Notes: generated from the letters alone by a model not told the origin. Counted from the stretch's first letter, positions 22,468-31,614 are shown. The stretch: DNA of 64,000 bases from Olivibacter domesticus (GCF_900109575.1 NZ_FOAF01000001.1:1335662-1399661), one strand, 5' to 3'. Numbers and translations: made by a program.

Positions 22468-24771
22468 TCATACCTCTAGAAAATTCTCTTGATGATTTTC
22501 TAAACAGGCTTTTATTCTATGTGTATCGCCAACGAGCCATACAATATCATTAGCGAAGATGGTTTCTGATGAACCTGGGTTGAGCATGCGGTTTCCTGTT
22601 CTTTCAATACCCACTACATGGCTACGAAGGTCTTTCTGGATCCCGGAGGTTTTTATCGTTTTACCAGAATAGGGGCTGGCTTCCATAACCTGTACTTTAA
22701 TAAGCTGGATATCATTGATGTCTATGTCTTCTTCATTGTCCGCTTGCCGGACTGTTTGGTCAAACACAACTTTTAATCGGGAAATCTGTTCGTCGGTCCC
22801 CAATATACCCACTTTGTCGGAAGGCAATATCCGCTGTTTTCCGTTTGGCAGATGAATGGTTCTGTCGTTTCTGCGTATATACACAATATGTATCCCGTAC
22901 TGCTCTTTCCAGTTAAGTTCGTACAAAGTCATTCCTGCAAATAAAATGGTATCGACTGCTTCCAGTTCTGTTACGTAAGCATTCCATTCCTGGAAGTGCT
23001 TCTTTGCTTCCTCATTTTTGTGTTGTAGCTCTATACTTCCTTTATTTTGAATGTATGCAAGCCGTTCTCTTTCGTTCAGGTTCGATATGAACCGTTGCTC
23101 TATTCGCTGGTGAATCTGCTGAACCTTGTCTGAGAACAACCAAAGCAATGCTACAATTACCGGAACAGCAACCATCAGCGCATATTTGGTGGTAGTGATC
23201 TGATCGATAAAGAAACCTATAAGAAATATTCCCAGAAGATACCGGACAGCGTGAAGGGAGATACCCGTTACCGAATAATTCAGGTAATACGAATTGGCAG
23301 CGTCATTGCCTTCTTTTAATTTAACTTTTTTGATCAGGATGGCCCATAGGAAAGGGGATGCCAGCAAGGTCGCTGCGCTTATCAACACCACATTTCGCCA
23401 GAGTACGCTTTCTATTTGCGTATTCAAAAACGGAATGAATGTATATTTGAATAGCAGCGTAATGGCAACGAGTATAATGCTATTGGTGATCAGGATGCTA
23501 TTATATTCCTGCAGCATTTTTTTCCAAAGCGAATTGTCTTTATTTTTCTGTGTTTCGGAAGTATAGACATCTAACCGGGCTACCCATTTTGCCGGAAGTA
23601 CGTTTACAATCCTGCTGTATAAAGGTTCTGAAAATTTAATTAGATAGGGTGTGGTAAACGTCGTGATTGCTGATACTCCTACGGCAATAGGAAACAGAAA
23701 TTCGGATATGACGCCTAAAGACAAGCCTAAAGCGGCAACGATAAAAGCAAACTCACCAATCTGGGCCATACTGGAACCTATCTGTACAGCTTGTTTTAAA
23801 GGTTGTCCGGAAATCAGGGCTCCTAGCCCACTGAAGAAAAATTTCCCTACGATGGTGAGTAAGGTAATGGCCAATATGGGACCTGCATACCTGTACATCG
23901 CCTGTGGATCGATCATCATACCCACGGATACAAAGAATATGGTGCCGAAAAATTGTTTGATCGGTTGTGTAAGGTGTTCGATCTTTTCTGCCAGTACAGT
24001 CTCTGCTATTAAAGAACCCATTACAAAAGCACCTAATTCGGCAGAAAACCCCACCTGCGTAGCCAACAGCACCATGCCGAAACAAAGTCCTATTGCAAGA
24101 ATGAGCACCGTTTCTTCGTCCATCCATTTTTTGGTCTTTTTTATAAATACCGGGAGCAGATAGATGCCTACTAAAAACCATAACACCAGAAAGAAACCCA
24201 ATTTAAGTACGGTGAAAAGGATTTCTGATCCGTGAAAGGTCTGTGTTACGGCAACGGTTGATAGCAATACCATCAGCAGGATGACAATAATATCTTCTAC
24301 CACCAATACACCGAAAACTACCTTGGCAAACTGTTTGGGTTTTAAACCCAGTTCATCAAAAGCCCGCAGAATAATGGTGGTGGAAGAGCTTGCCAACATA
24401 CCCGCAAGAAAGAGACTGTCCATCTGACTCCAACCCAGCAAATAGCCGGTAAGATAGCCGCCCAAACCTACAAATATAATTTCGGTAACTGCCGTAATGG
24501 ATGCCGGGCCACCTACTTTCACCAATTTTTTAAAACTGAATTCTAAACCTAAACTGAACAGCAGCATGATAACACCGATCTCCGCAAAAGTCTCTACGTT
24601 TTCGTGATCAGCGATGGTGGGCAGGTAACTGAAATGCGGCCCCACCAGAAAGCCTGCAATGATATAACCCAGAACCAGGGGCTGCTTAATACGTTTAAAA
24701 AGAATGGTAACCAATGCGCCTACCAGGAGGATCAGCGCCATATCTTGTATCAGTTCGGGTAAATGAGCCAT
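22468..24771 (-). CDS. KefB-type cation:proton antiporter with TrkA_C domain
   Basis: Inner-membrane antiporter, 767 residues. The first 380 residues form the Na+/H+-exchanger fold (PLVLGYIIAGFLVGPHF, LFSLGLEFSFKKL, SSSTTIILRAFDELG, FVVSVGMMIDP-like stretch). An extra set of membrane spans lies at about 420-560. The C-terminal soluble part holds a TrkA_C/RCK_C domain (LIKVQVMEASPYSGKTI, then VGIERTGNRMLNPGSSETIFANDIVWLVG). It lacks a full RCK_N NAD-binding domain. KefB/KefC-type systems protect against electrophiles by potassium efflux and acidification. It is directly coupled to the OsmC gene, which supports a stress role. Confidence 0.94.
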   Translation of the reverse strand: MAHLPELIQDMALILLVGALVTILFKRIKQPLVLGYIIAGFLVGPHFSYLPTIADHENVETFAEIGVIMLLFSLGLEFSFKKLVKVGGPASITAVTEIIFVGLGGYLTGYLLGWSQMDSLFLAGMLASSSTTIILRAFDELGLKPKQFAKVVFGVLVVEDIIVILLMVLLSTVAVTQTFHGSEILFTVLKLGFFLVLWFLVGIYLLPVFIKKTKKWMDEETVLILAIGLCFGMVLLATQVGFSAELGAFVMGSLIAETVLAEKIEHLTQPIKQFFGTIFFVSVGMMIDPQAMYRYAGPILAITLLTIVGKFFFSGLGALISGQPLKQAVQIGSSMAQIGEFAFIVAALGLSLGVISEFLFPIAVGVSAITTFTTPYLIKFSEPLYSRIVNVLPAKWVARLDVYTSETQKNKDNSLWKKMLQEYNSILITNSIILVAITLLFKYTFIPFLNTQIESVLWRNVVLISAATLLASPFLWAILIKKVKLKEGNDAANSYYLNYSVTGISLHAVRYLLGIFLIGFFIDQITTTKYALMVAVPVIVALLWLFSDKVQQIHQRIEQRFISNLNERERLAYIQNKGSIELQHKNEEAKKHFQEWNAYVTELEAVDTILFAGMTLYELNWKEQYGIHIVYIRRNDRTIHLPNGKQRILPSDKVGILGTDEQISRLKVVFDQTVRQADNEEDIDINDIQLIKVQVMEASPYSGKTIKTSGIQKDLRSHVVGIERTGNRMLNPGSSETIFANDIVWLVGDTHRIKACLENHQENFLEV

Positions 24772-25215
24772 CTATATTTTTGTATTGTTTACTGTTGAGA
24801 TGTTATTGAATTCGGTTGAGATATTGATATTTCCTTTTAGCATTTTTGAGATGGGACATTTTTCGGCCACCCTCAGTAGTCTTTGTTGTACTTCCGGATC
24901 CAGCTGTTCCCTAAATTCGATCTTTCGTTCGATGTGTGTTACTATTTCTTGGTTTTCTATCTTATGGAATAGATTGGCAGCAATCTCTATTTCTGAGATA
25001 CCCAAACCTTTATGATCGATATACATCTTTAATGTCGCTAATGTACAGGCAACCAAAGATGATAATAAAAGTGTATAAGGATCGGGGCCTAAATCTTTTC
25101 CACCTAATTTTTCAGGTTCATCGGTGATCAATACGCCATTTCTCCAATGAATAGCTGTTTTGTATTTGTGGATACCTATCGTTCCTTTTATGGGGGTCTC
25201 TAGAATATAATTCAT
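24772..25215 (-). CDS. OsmC-family peroxiredoxin-like protein
   Basis: OsmC/Ohr-family protein of 147 residues that reduces organic hydroperoxides with a Cys pair. Both active cysteines are visible: SSLVACTLATLKMYID and RVAEKCPISKMLKG. The opening GIHKYKTAIHWRNGVLITDEPEKLGG is typical of the group. Its TAG stop is followed at once by the antiporter ATG without any spacer, so the two are translationally coupled. It sits after the 4Fe-4S gene and a GNAT relic. A decayed copy of this gene is at 31136-31275. Confidence 0.95.
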   Translation of the reverse strand: MNYILETPIKGTIGIHKYKTAIHWRNGVLITDEPEKLGGKDLGPDPYTLLLSSLVACTLATLKMYIDHKGLGISEIEIAANLFHKIENQEIVTHIERKIEFREQLDPEVQQRLLRVAEKCPISKMLKGNINISTEFNNISTVNNTKI

Positions 25216-25400
25216 TCGAAAATTATTTGTTCTTTCAATGGCCTCATGGAACCTGCACTTTCATCGCCTTTTTTGCTTTCGGCGCTGACAGGGTAGGTTT
25301 CATCTATTATTTTTTGCTTTTATTGATGTTATGCTTGTTGTTTAAGGCATCAATGATCCGTCAATTGGTGGGTTAATCATATCGGGTTCATACATTTTTA

Positions 25401-25518
25401 TTATGCCTCATTTTTTTTGTACCAGAGATCTGCATAATCTTCAGGATGCCGTTTGAATTGTGCCCGAACATAGGGGCAAAGCGGTATTGTCTTTAAAAAC
25501 TACTTTTGTGTTTTCCAT
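25401..25518 (-). pseudogene. YjdJ-type GNAT gene with internal deletion
   Basis: The relic begins with ATG 25518, which shares its A with the stop of the 4Fe-4S gene, and reads MENTKVVFKDN. It then jumps, in another frame, to IPLCPYVRAQFKRHPEDYAD followed by LWYKKNEA and a stop. These are the first 11 and last 27 residues of the GNAT protein intact at 30837-31139 (LKIIPLCPYVSVQFRRHPAEY). About 60 residues including the acetyl-CoA site are lost. Intergenic bases 25216-25400 hold nothing else. Confidence 0.75.
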
Positions 25519-25751
25519 TATTCAACCACTTCTTTCACTGAAGCATCTTTCTTAATGCTTAATGCTCCTGATGGACATTTTGCAACTTGGTCAAGAAGTT
25601 CCAGTGTGGTGGCATTCTCAACTTTTATCCACGGACGTGCTTTGGGATTATATACTTTTGATAAAGTATGTACACAAACTGCCGCGTGAATGCATAATTT
25701 TGGTTTCCAAAGAATGGTAATTTCTCCGTTTGAATATTCGTGTGTTTCCAT
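25518..25751 (-). CDS. Fer4_19 divergent 4Fe-4S mono-cluster protein
   Basis: Small 77-residue iron-sulfur protein (divergent 4Fe-4S mono-cluster domain). The cluster cysteines lie in KPKLCIHAAVCVHTL and QVAKCPSGAL. The sequence YNPKARPWIKVENA in the middle is family-typical. It would carry electrons or sense redox state in the cytoplasm. A close paralog is at 30604-30837. The next gene downstream was a GNAT protein, now a relic, joined with a one-base overlap. Confidence 0.93.
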   Translation of the reverse strand: METHEYSNGEITILWKPKLCIHAAVCVHTLSKVYNPKARPWIKVENATTLELLDQVAKCPSGALSIKKDASVKEVVE

Positions 25752-25816
25752 AATGATTCCTTTCTGAAATTGATTCCCCGTTTTTAATAATGTTAATGTA
25801 ATGCCCCATCAAATCT

Positions 25817-26686
25817 TTAAATTATGGGACGTTGTAAAAAGGCCAATAATGCTGTGTTAAATTTTTCCAATTCTTCGATAAACAGGCCATGGCCACTGTT
25901 TTCAAATTTTACGATGTAGGAGTTTTTAATTCCCTGATGCATTTGTTCGGCGAGGGCAAATTCACAAATAAGGTCTTTGCTTCCGTGGAAAATGGCTGTT
26001 GGGATATTTATTTTTGAAAGCTCATCTCTTAAATCGGTATCTCTCAAGGCGATTAAACTTTGTGTAGTGGCATAAGGAGATGCCTCTATATTAATACCTC
26101 CTAACCAATTTGCAATACCTGCTGGCAAGGCCGTTTCACTTGCTCCGAATATTTTACCAAAATTTTCTAAAAGCTGTGGTCTGTTAACCTTGCTCAATGC
26201 GATCAGATCATCCACAGCTTCTTTGGTAAAGCCATAGTTATAATCGTTGCGTTTGGTCCAGATGGGTGCCGCTGCACCGAATAATACGAGTCTGCTTACC
26301 TTAGCGCTATTATATGTTGCTATATAATGTATGGCTATGGCGCCACCCATGGAGAAGCCACCCAATGTGGCATCTTTAAGATCCAATTTTTCCAACACAA
26401 TCTTGATGTCATGGGCATACACATCGTAATTATAAGCGCCATAAGGCTTGTCGGACTTTCCAAAACCACGCAGCGTAATGCCTATTACCCTGTAACCTTT
26501 ATCCACTAAAAATTGATACTGATATTCATACATCGCGTCGCTTAATGGCCAGCCGTGAATCAAAACCACAGGTTTTCCCTGGCCTAAATCCGTCACGTGT
26601 AACTTGACATTTTCGGCTACCGCAATGTATTCTTCTCTTCCGAATGAAGCTGCATGATCTGTATATGTGATTTCTTTATTATCCAT
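25817..26686 (-). CDS. Alpha/beta hydrolase (haloperoxidase-like)
   Basis: Cytoplasmic alpha/beta hydrolase of 289 residues. The oxyanion motif VVLIHGWPLSDAMYEYQ is followed by the nucleophile elbow LGGFSMGGAIAIHYI (Ser), the Asp in FHGSKDLICEF and the His in ENSGHGLFIEE. The pattern is that of cofactor-free haloperoxidases and perhydrolases. Real substrate unknown. It follows the pirin gene with only 18 bases between, in the same direction, so they are probably one operon with the LLM enzyme (26.7-28.7 kb). Confidence 0.94.
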   Translation of the reverse strand: MDNKEITYTDHAASFGREEYIAVAENVKLHVTDLGQGKPVVLIHGWPLSDAMYEYQYQFLVDKGYRVIGITLRGFGKSDKPYGAYNYDVYAHDIKIVLEKLDLKDATLGGFSMGGAIAIHYIATYNSAKVSRLVLFGAAAPIWTKRNDYNYGFTKEAVDDLIALSKVNRPQLLENFGKIFGASETALPAGIANWLGGINIEASPYATTQSLIALRDTDLRDELSKINIPTAIFHGSKDLICEFALAEQMHQGIKNSYIVKFENSGHGLFIEELEKFNTALLAFLQRPII

Positions 26687-26704
26687 TTCGTCTTTATTTT
26701 AAAT

Positions 26705-27580
26705 TTATATTCTTCCTTTTTGATCATTGATTTTACCGTATTTCCCTGCATAAAAGTCGCGGTAAGCTTCCGCTATTTCGGATGAGTTATTCATCACAAA
26801 AGGTCCCTCAGCCACAATTGGCTCCGTATAAGACTCTCCACCAAATAGCATGATATCCGTAGCTTCCTGCAATTTATTTTCGATTACTATTTCACCAGCG
26901 CTTCTATCAAATTCTATAAAGTCTCCTGCTTGAAATTCGGCATCGTTAAGTATTGTGTTCTTAACGGGTAAAAAGGCTGCAACTTCAATTTTTTCGTCAA
27001 TGGAAATAGTAACATTTTCACCTGCTTCAACATGGATATGATATAAAAACTGCTCCGAATAATTTGGTATTTTGGACGCTAGGTTTTCGTAATTACCAAC
27101 GATTACTTTTATCCAGCCACCATCATTCGGCAATCTTTTTTGTGGGACTTCATCACCTTGAATCGCTAAATATGCTGGCTTTTCGGCTTTGATATTTGAT
27201 GGCAGATTTATCCAGAATTGTAAAGCATGGACAAGCTTAGAATCCGTCTTGGAGTCATGGTTCAGTGTTTCATCATGGATGATCCCGTTGCCGGCATTCA
27301 TCCATTGAACGCCACCGGAATGTACCCTAGCATAGTTCCCGGCACTGTCAAAGTGCTCGTCCTCGCCATGAAGAATATAGGTCAATGTGGCGATGCCACG
27401 GTGCGGATGCGCGCCGGTGCCTTCTTTATTGATCTTTGTTTGGATTCTTGGAACGATATGATCTAAGAATACGAACGGGCCGACCGCATCGGCATACCTG
27501 TTTGCCAGCATGCGATATATAACCAGGTCGCCGATATCTGCTCTTTGTCCCTGGGTGGAAAAACTGCTTTTCTTTTTCAT
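26705..27580 (-). CDS. Pirin family protein
   Basis: Bicupin pirin of 291 residues. The metal-binding N-terminal cupin shows GAHPHRGIATLTYILHGEDEHFDSAG and MNAGNGIIHDETLN; the C-terminal cupin is less conserved, as usual, and ends with GPFVMNNSSEIAEAYRDFYAGKYG. Pirins bind iron; some are quercetin dioxygenases and others redox sensors. It is between the LLM flavoenzyme and the alpha/beta hydrolase. A second pirin/LLM pair at 41.7-43.8 kb is on the other strand; the two pirins differ clearly, while the two LLM proteins are close. Confidence 0.95.
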   Translation of the reverse strand: MKKKSSFSTQGQRADIGDLVIYRMLANRYADAVGPFVFLDHIVPRIQTKINKEGTGAHPHRGIATLTYILHGEDEHFDSAGNYARVHSGGVQWMNAGNGIIHDETLNHDSKTDSKLVHALQFWINLPSNIKAEKPAYLAIQGDEVPQKRLPNDGGWIKVIVGNYENLASKIPNYSEQFLYHIHVEAGENVTISIDEKIEVAAFLPVKNTILNDAEFQAGDFIEFDRSAGEIVIENKLQEATDIMLFGGESYTEPIVAEGPFVMNNSSEIAEAYRDFYAGKYGKINDQKGRI

Positions 27581-27627
27581 CTGTATAAAACTTACTGTCT
27601 TGCGGTAAATAATATTTAGGGTGATCT

Positions 27628-28677
27628 TTATGGAAAATCTGTCGTTTCCTTTTGTCGATTGTTCTGTCTGATCTGTGGAATCACTTTGGTGCCTATTAGC
27701 TCAATAGTTCGCATTAACTGCTGATGAGTAAGGCCCGCCATGTCCATCTGAAACGCAAAACGGTCTACACCGCCCAGGGCTTCGCTATGGCACAATAGCT
27801 TTTCGGCTACTGTGTCTGGCCCGCCGACTACAAGGACACCCTTTGGGGAGATCATATCGTCGAACTGGCTTTTAGTAACAGGCGGCCAGCCGCGCTCACG
27901 CCCTATTTTGGTCCATGATTCTTTATATCCCGGATAATAGTCAGCAATCGCTGACTGGTCGGTTTCGCCGACGTAGCCCGGTGAGTGCAGTCCCACCTTC
28001 AGTTCCTCCGGCTTAAAGCCTGCCTCCTCCCCTGACTTTCTGTAAAGGTCTACCAGCGGCCGGAAGCGCTCGGTCTCGCCACCGATGATGGCTACCATTA
28101 AGGGAAGGCCCAGCATCCCTGCACGTACAAAGGATTGCGGCGTGCCGCCAGCGCCTACCCAAACAGGTAACTTTTCCTGAAGCGGGCGTGGATATACCGG
28201 CTGATTTTTCAATGCTGGTCTGAACTTACCCGACCAGGTGACAAATTCTTCGTCCCTAATCTGTATCAGCAACTTTAATTTCTCTTTGAACAGGGCGTCA
28301 TAATCATTCAGGTTATACCCGAACAACGGAAATGCTTCTGTAGCAGAACCTCGTCCAGCTACCATCTCAGCGCGACCTTTCGAAATAATATCTAATGTTG
28401 CGAATTGTTGATATACGCTGACAGGGTCTGAAGTACTTAGTACGGTCACGGCGCTTGTCAACCGGATCTTTTTGGTACGGGCCGCCGCAGCTGCAAGTAT
28501 CATCGCAGGAACAGAGTCCAGGAATTCTTTTTTATGATGTTCGCCGATACCGAAAAAATCATGACCGGCCTCATCTGCCGCAACTATTCTTTCCAGCAAC
28601 TGTTCCATGGCATCTTCACTGCCCAGGTTATTGCTTCCATACATTGCCGAAGCAAAACTATCTATGCCTATTTCCAT
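27628..28677 (-). CDS. LLM class flavin-dependent oxidoreductase
   Basis: Luciferase-like monooxygenase-type TIM-barrel protein, 349 residues. The start MEIGIDSFASAMYGSN is shared almost fully with the paralog at 42789. Flavin-site patterns include FFGIGEHHKKEFLDSVPAMIL and RLTSAVTVLSTSDPVSVYQQ, then GRGSATEAFPLFGY. It would oxidise a small substrate using FMNH2 or F420-independent flavin. It is upstream of pirin and the hydrolase in one likely operon. Substrate unknown. Confidence 0.94.
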   Translation of the reverse strand: MEIGIDSFASAMYGSNNLGSEDAMEQLLERIVAADEAGHDFFGIGEHHKKEFLDSVPAMILAAAAARTKKIRLTSAVTVLSTSDPVSVYQQFATLDIISKGRAEMVAGRGSATEAFPLFGYNLNDYDALFKEKLKLLIQIRDEEFVTWSGKFRPALKNQPVYPRPLQEKLPVWVGAGGTPQSFVRAGMLGLPLMVAIIGGETERFRPLVDLYRKSGEEAGFKPEELKVGLHSPGYVGETDQSAIADYYPGYKESWTKIGRERGWPPVTKSQFDDMISPKGVLVVGGPDTVAEKLLCHSEALGGVDRFAFQMDMAGLTHQQLMRTIELIGTKVIPQIRQNNRQKETTDFP

Positions 28678-28779
28678 AATAAAAGCTCTATTTTTAATAA
28701 TTTACCATATTCAGGTCCCTTAACGGTGTGTTAACAATATATTGGTTAAGGTTAGTGATTGTGGTGATGGATAAACAAT

Positions 28780-28811
28780 AGCAACATCCTGAGATCACGC
28801 AGGATGTTGCT
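28780..28811 (-). terminator. Hairpin terminator after isochorismatase-like gene
   Basis: AGCAACATCCT (28780-28790) pairs with AGGATGTTGCT (28801-28811), an 11-bp perfect stem with a 10-base loop, 17 bases after the stop of the minus-strand gene at 28828. Confidence 0.75.
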
Positions 28812-28827
28812 TTGTTGGTGACTTTGC

Positions 28828-29481
28828 TTATTGTGCCGGAACAGGTGTATTCAATAACTGTAGTTCCCAAGCTAAAGCAACACCACTTGCCCCACCGTGG
28901 TCAAACAAAACGTCAGACAACTGAGCAGCTGTTTCAGTACGTGCCCAGTCACGTTGCCATTCAGAAACTACGGCTATCCAATTGATCGGTACTATACCCG
29001 CCTGAACCATACGACGCACAGCCATATCATGCGCTTCTGATGAGGTGGAACCGCTAGCATCTGTAACAACAAATACATCATAGTCTTCACCTACTGCCTG
29101 GATCGCAGGCATGGCAACACAGATTTCTGTCCATAGCCCTGCTATGATCAATTGTTTACGACCGCTTTCTTTGACTATGTCAGTAACTTTGGGGTCCTCC
29201 CAGGTGTTAATAAATGTTCTGTTAATTGGTTTTTGATCAGGAAAGACATCCTGAAGACCTTTAATAATATAACCACCACGCTCTTCAATGACGGTGGTTA
29301 AGATAGTTGGTACATTGAAAACTTTTGCTGCTTTCGCAAGACCAACTACATTGTTGATAACCATGGTTGGTTCATGGCTATTCAAATTAGTGAACTGAAA
29401 CGGCTGATGATCGATCAATACGACGATACTGTCTTCCGGACGCAGCAAAGCCTCAAGGCCTCTTTTAACATTTTTTGACAT
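28828..29481 (-). CDS. YcaC-like isochorismatase family hydrolase
   Basis: Cysteine hydrolase of the isochorismatase fold, 217 residues. The catalytic Asp lies in SIVVLIDHQPFQFTNL and the nucleophile Cys in LIIAGLWTEICVAMPAIQA, placed as in YcaC. The long C-terminal part (DWARTETAAQLSDVLFDHGGASGVALAWELQLL) is typical of YcaC-like octameric proteins. True substrate unknown. It is alone in its direction between a terminator and a 406-base gap, head-to-head with a Crp-like regulator that may control it. Confidence 0.94.
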   Translation of the reverse strand: MSKNVKRGLEALLRPEDSIVVLIDHQPFQFTNLNSHEPTMVINNVVGLAKAAKVFNVPTILTTVIEERGGYIIKGLQDVFPDQKPINRTFINTWEDPKVTDIVKESGRKQLIIAGLWTEICVAMPAIQAVGEDYDVFVVTDASGSTSSEAHDMAVRRMVQAGIVPINWIAVVSEWQRDWARTETAAQLSDVLFDHGGASGVALAWELQLLNTPVPAQ

Positions 29482-29887
29482 GATGTTGTTTTTTATGGTT
29501 AATTATTAAATAGAAAATTGCAATGTAGGTAAGAGACACTGTTGGCAAGATGAATGGCCAAAAGGATTTTTGCTAGGTCGATTATAGAAAGAAAAGCATA
29601 GTCCGGATCTCATAATATGTTGTGTTTGTTAATGAAACAAAGTTCGTGATCCGGAGAAATCTCAAAGATGATATTTGTCGAAAAAATTAGTAGATATTTG
29701 TCTATTAATTTCTTCCTCCATACGCGCGGAGATTAAAAACAATGAGGGCGCCGCTATTCATAAGCGTCAATTTATCAATCGCTTAGGCAGACTTATCTCC
29801 CGCTATGCTAGTAAGAGTCTGCATTTAATTTTATATTTGCCTAAACAATTCATAGTATTTAATATTTAAAGGATACGCGAGACTGAT
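29482..29887. promoter_or_regulatory. Divergent intergenic region
   Basis: This 406-base gap lies between the isochorismatase-like gene (minus) and a Crp-like gene (plus). TATATTTG at 29832-29839 is a perfect TAnnTTTG box for the Crp-like gene, with no clear upstream TTTG. An inverted repeat TCCGGATC/GATCCGGA sits at about 29602 and 29654. The open frame from 29675 has no family features, so I do not call it a gene. Confidence 0.45.
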
Positions 29888-30472
29888 ATGTACGACGCTT
29901 TTTTTGACTATCTGGGTAAATTCAGTTCTGAACCACTTTCAGAAGACGATAAGGCCTTGATTAGGCGAACATTTATTCCATCGAAATTAAGGAAAAGACA
30001 ATTTATGCTGCAGGCCGGAGACCAGTGTAAGTATTTTGCATTTATCGTAAAAGGTGCAATGCGAATGTATTCAGTGGATGATAAAGGCATAGAACACATT
30101 GTACGGCTGGGTGTAGAAAACTGGTGGATGGGTGATATGGAAAGTTTTGTGATGTCCCTGCCAAGCCCGTACCATATTGAAGCCTGGGAGCACTGTGAAC
30201 TGCTTTATATCACCAGAGAAGGTGCTATTGATCTGCAGAAGAAGGTTCCAGCGTTTTGTGAAATGAAACAGCAACTTGACGAGCGCAATCATATGGCCAA
30301 CAACCGGCGCCTAGCCTCCGCCATAAGCGCTACCGCAAGTAAGCGTTATACTGATTTTATAGAATGCTATCCTGAACTTTACAAACGTTTTCCACAGCAT
30401 ATCCTCGCGTCCTATCTCGGTATTAATAAGGATACGCTAAGTCGCGTCAAACGCCAGCACTATCTAAAATAA
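29888..30472 (+). CDS. Crp/Fnr-family transcriptional regulator
   Basis: A 194-residue Crp-like protein: barrel domain KLRKRQFMLQAGDQCKYFAFIVKGAMRMYS and the C-terminal helix-turn-helix FPQHILASYLGINKDTLSRVKR. No cAMP-type arginine motif can be seen. It is divergent from the isochorismatase-like gene and 130 bases ahead of the 4Fe-4S/GNAT pair, so it may control either. It resembles the Crp-like protein at 45170 (KPKKLRKRQYLLQEGE), another gene next to redox enzymes. Confidence 0.92.
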   Translation: MYDAFFDYLGKFSSEPLSEDDKALIRRTFIPSKLRKRQFMLQAGDQCKYFAFIVKGAMRMYSVDDKGIEHIVRLGVENWWMGDMESFVMSLPSPYHIEAWEHCELLYITREGAIDLQKKVPAFCEMKQQLDERNHMANNRRLASAISATASKRYTDFIECYPELYKRFPQHILASYLGINKDTLSRVKRQHYLK

Positions 30473-30603
30473 AAAGGTATTTTAGTTTAGACAGATTAGA
30501 AAGTAGACTTTTATCTACTTTTTTTTCTGATAAATATCATCTTTCTCTTTTAGCCTGGTTACGGATATTTGCGTATCAACTTATATCAATTGAAAAGAAC
30601 GAT

Positions 30604-30837
30604 ATGGAAACACTTGAATATCCGAACGGGGAAATAACAATTCTTTGGAAACCGAAAGTATGTAGCCATTCGGCGGTTTGCGTACGTACGCTGCCGAATG
30701 TTTATGACCCTAAAGCACGTCCCTGGATCCGGCCGGAGAATGCGACTACTCGGGAACTGATCGAACAGGTTGCCAAATGCCCGTCCGGAGCGTTAAGTAT
30801 TCAAAATAATATTGCTACTAACAAAGTGAACGAATAA
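30604..30837 (+). CDS. Fer4_19 divergent 4Fe-4S mono-cluster protein
   Basis: Paralog of 25518-25751 with the same length (77 residues). Cluster cysteines lie in KPKVCSHSAVCVRTL and QVAKCPSGALS; DPKARPWIRPENA is the shared middle. Its TAA stop shares its last A with the ATG of the GNAT gene, the same one-base overlap as in the other copy. Electron carrier or redox sensor in the cytoplasm. Confidence 0.93.
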   Translation: METLEYPNGEITILWKPKVCSHSAVCVRTLPNVYDPKARPWIRPENATTRELIEQVAKCPSGALSIQNNIATNKVNE

Positions 30838-31139
30838 TGGAAAGTACAGAAGTGATTTTTACGGGTCGTGCCTACGGTGAGATCCAGCTCTTTTCCGATG
30901 AGATCAAAGCCGGCAAAATGAACATCGCCGTCACTGACGGAAGGCTAACGGTCTTTCATACCGAGGTATCCCCTGCCTTCGAGGGCCGGGGTTTCGCAAA
31001 GCTACTGCTTGATCGGCTGGTAAGCCATGCAAAAGAAAAAGGTCTAAAAATCATACCGCTTTGTCCTTACGTGAGTGTACAGTTCAGGCGCCACCCCGCC
31101 GAATACGAGGATGTATGGCTCAAAGACTGGCATCCATGA
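30837..31139 (+). CDS. YjdJ-type GNAT N-acetyltransferase
   Basis: Small 100-residue GNAT of the GNAT_acetyltr_2 / YjdJ type. The acetyl-CoA loop is seen in HTEVSPAFEGRGFAKLLLDR and the last part LKIIPLCPYVSVQFRRHPAEY is a hallmark. This group is often found with or fused to the divergent 4Fe-4S domain, which is the gene right before it. Its TGA overlaps the ATG of the decayed OsmC gene by four bases, so three genes were once coupled here. Confidence 0.93.
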   Translation: MESTEVIFTGRAYGEIQLFSDEIKAGKMNIAVTDGRLTVFHTEVSPAFEGRGFAKLLLDRLVSHAKEKGLKIIPLCPYVSVQFRRHPAEYEDVWLKDWHP

Positions 31140-31275
31140 AATACGTATTTGGAACCTAGGCATCGAAAAATTCAGAACCGCCATTCAATGGAAAAATGGT
31201 GTGCTGATTACCGATGAACCTAAAAAAACTCGGCAGTAAAGATCTCAGTGCAGATCCTTATATTCGCTTTTGCTC
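31136..31275 (+). pseudogene. OsmC-family gene, decayed 5' part
   Basis: ATG 31136 overlaps the GNAT stop. The text reads MKYVFGT, then after a small deletion GIEKFRTAIQWKNGVLITDE and PKK, and after a one-base insertion in a run of seven A, LGSKDLSADPYIRF. This follows residues 1-48 of the intact OsmC at 24772 (GIHKYKTAIHWRNGVLITDE, LGGKDLGPDPYTLL). Everything with the active cysteines is lost. Confidence 0.75.
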
Positions 31276-31290
31276 TATATTTTATAATCA

Positions 31291-31545
31291 GTTAAATTTT
31301 ATTCTCCATCTGTTGTCCTTAACCGTATCTTTGCTCTGTATAAAGCTCATGGATGGGAAAGTGCGTTAACCGAAGCAGAGAACCTCAGGTTGGAAAACAA
31401 TCATTTTTATTATCTCCTACTTGGAGAACTTTATAGAAATACGAATCTACTAAAGGCTCAGGCGAGTTTTCAGCGGGCGGTCGTACTGGCCAAAACCCAA
31501 ACAGAAAAGAAATATATCCGTAAAAAAATCCAAAACTTGCTATAA
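31291..31545 (+). pseudogene. ECF sigma factor (DUF6596 type), C-terminal relic
   Basis: An open frame without start reads YSPSVVLNRIFALYKAHG, then TEAENLRLENNHFYYLLLGE and ends with a helix pair VVLAKTQTEKKYIRKKIQ before the stop. This is the C-terminal TPR-like end of ECF sigma factors with the DUF6596 domain. The sigma2 and sigma4 domains are missing; the break lies right after the OsmC relic. Confidence 0.6.
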
Positions 31546-31614
31546 ATATATCTTCTAAATAGGGAAGACAGAAGGCTCCCCTATTTAGATGGCTCTAGCT
31601 ACAAGCAACTTATA

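Noticed and set aside
29675-29869. 64-codon open frame before the Crp-like gene
   Set aside because: Serine- and leucine-rich without family pattern, crosses the likely promoter of the next gene; probably not coding.
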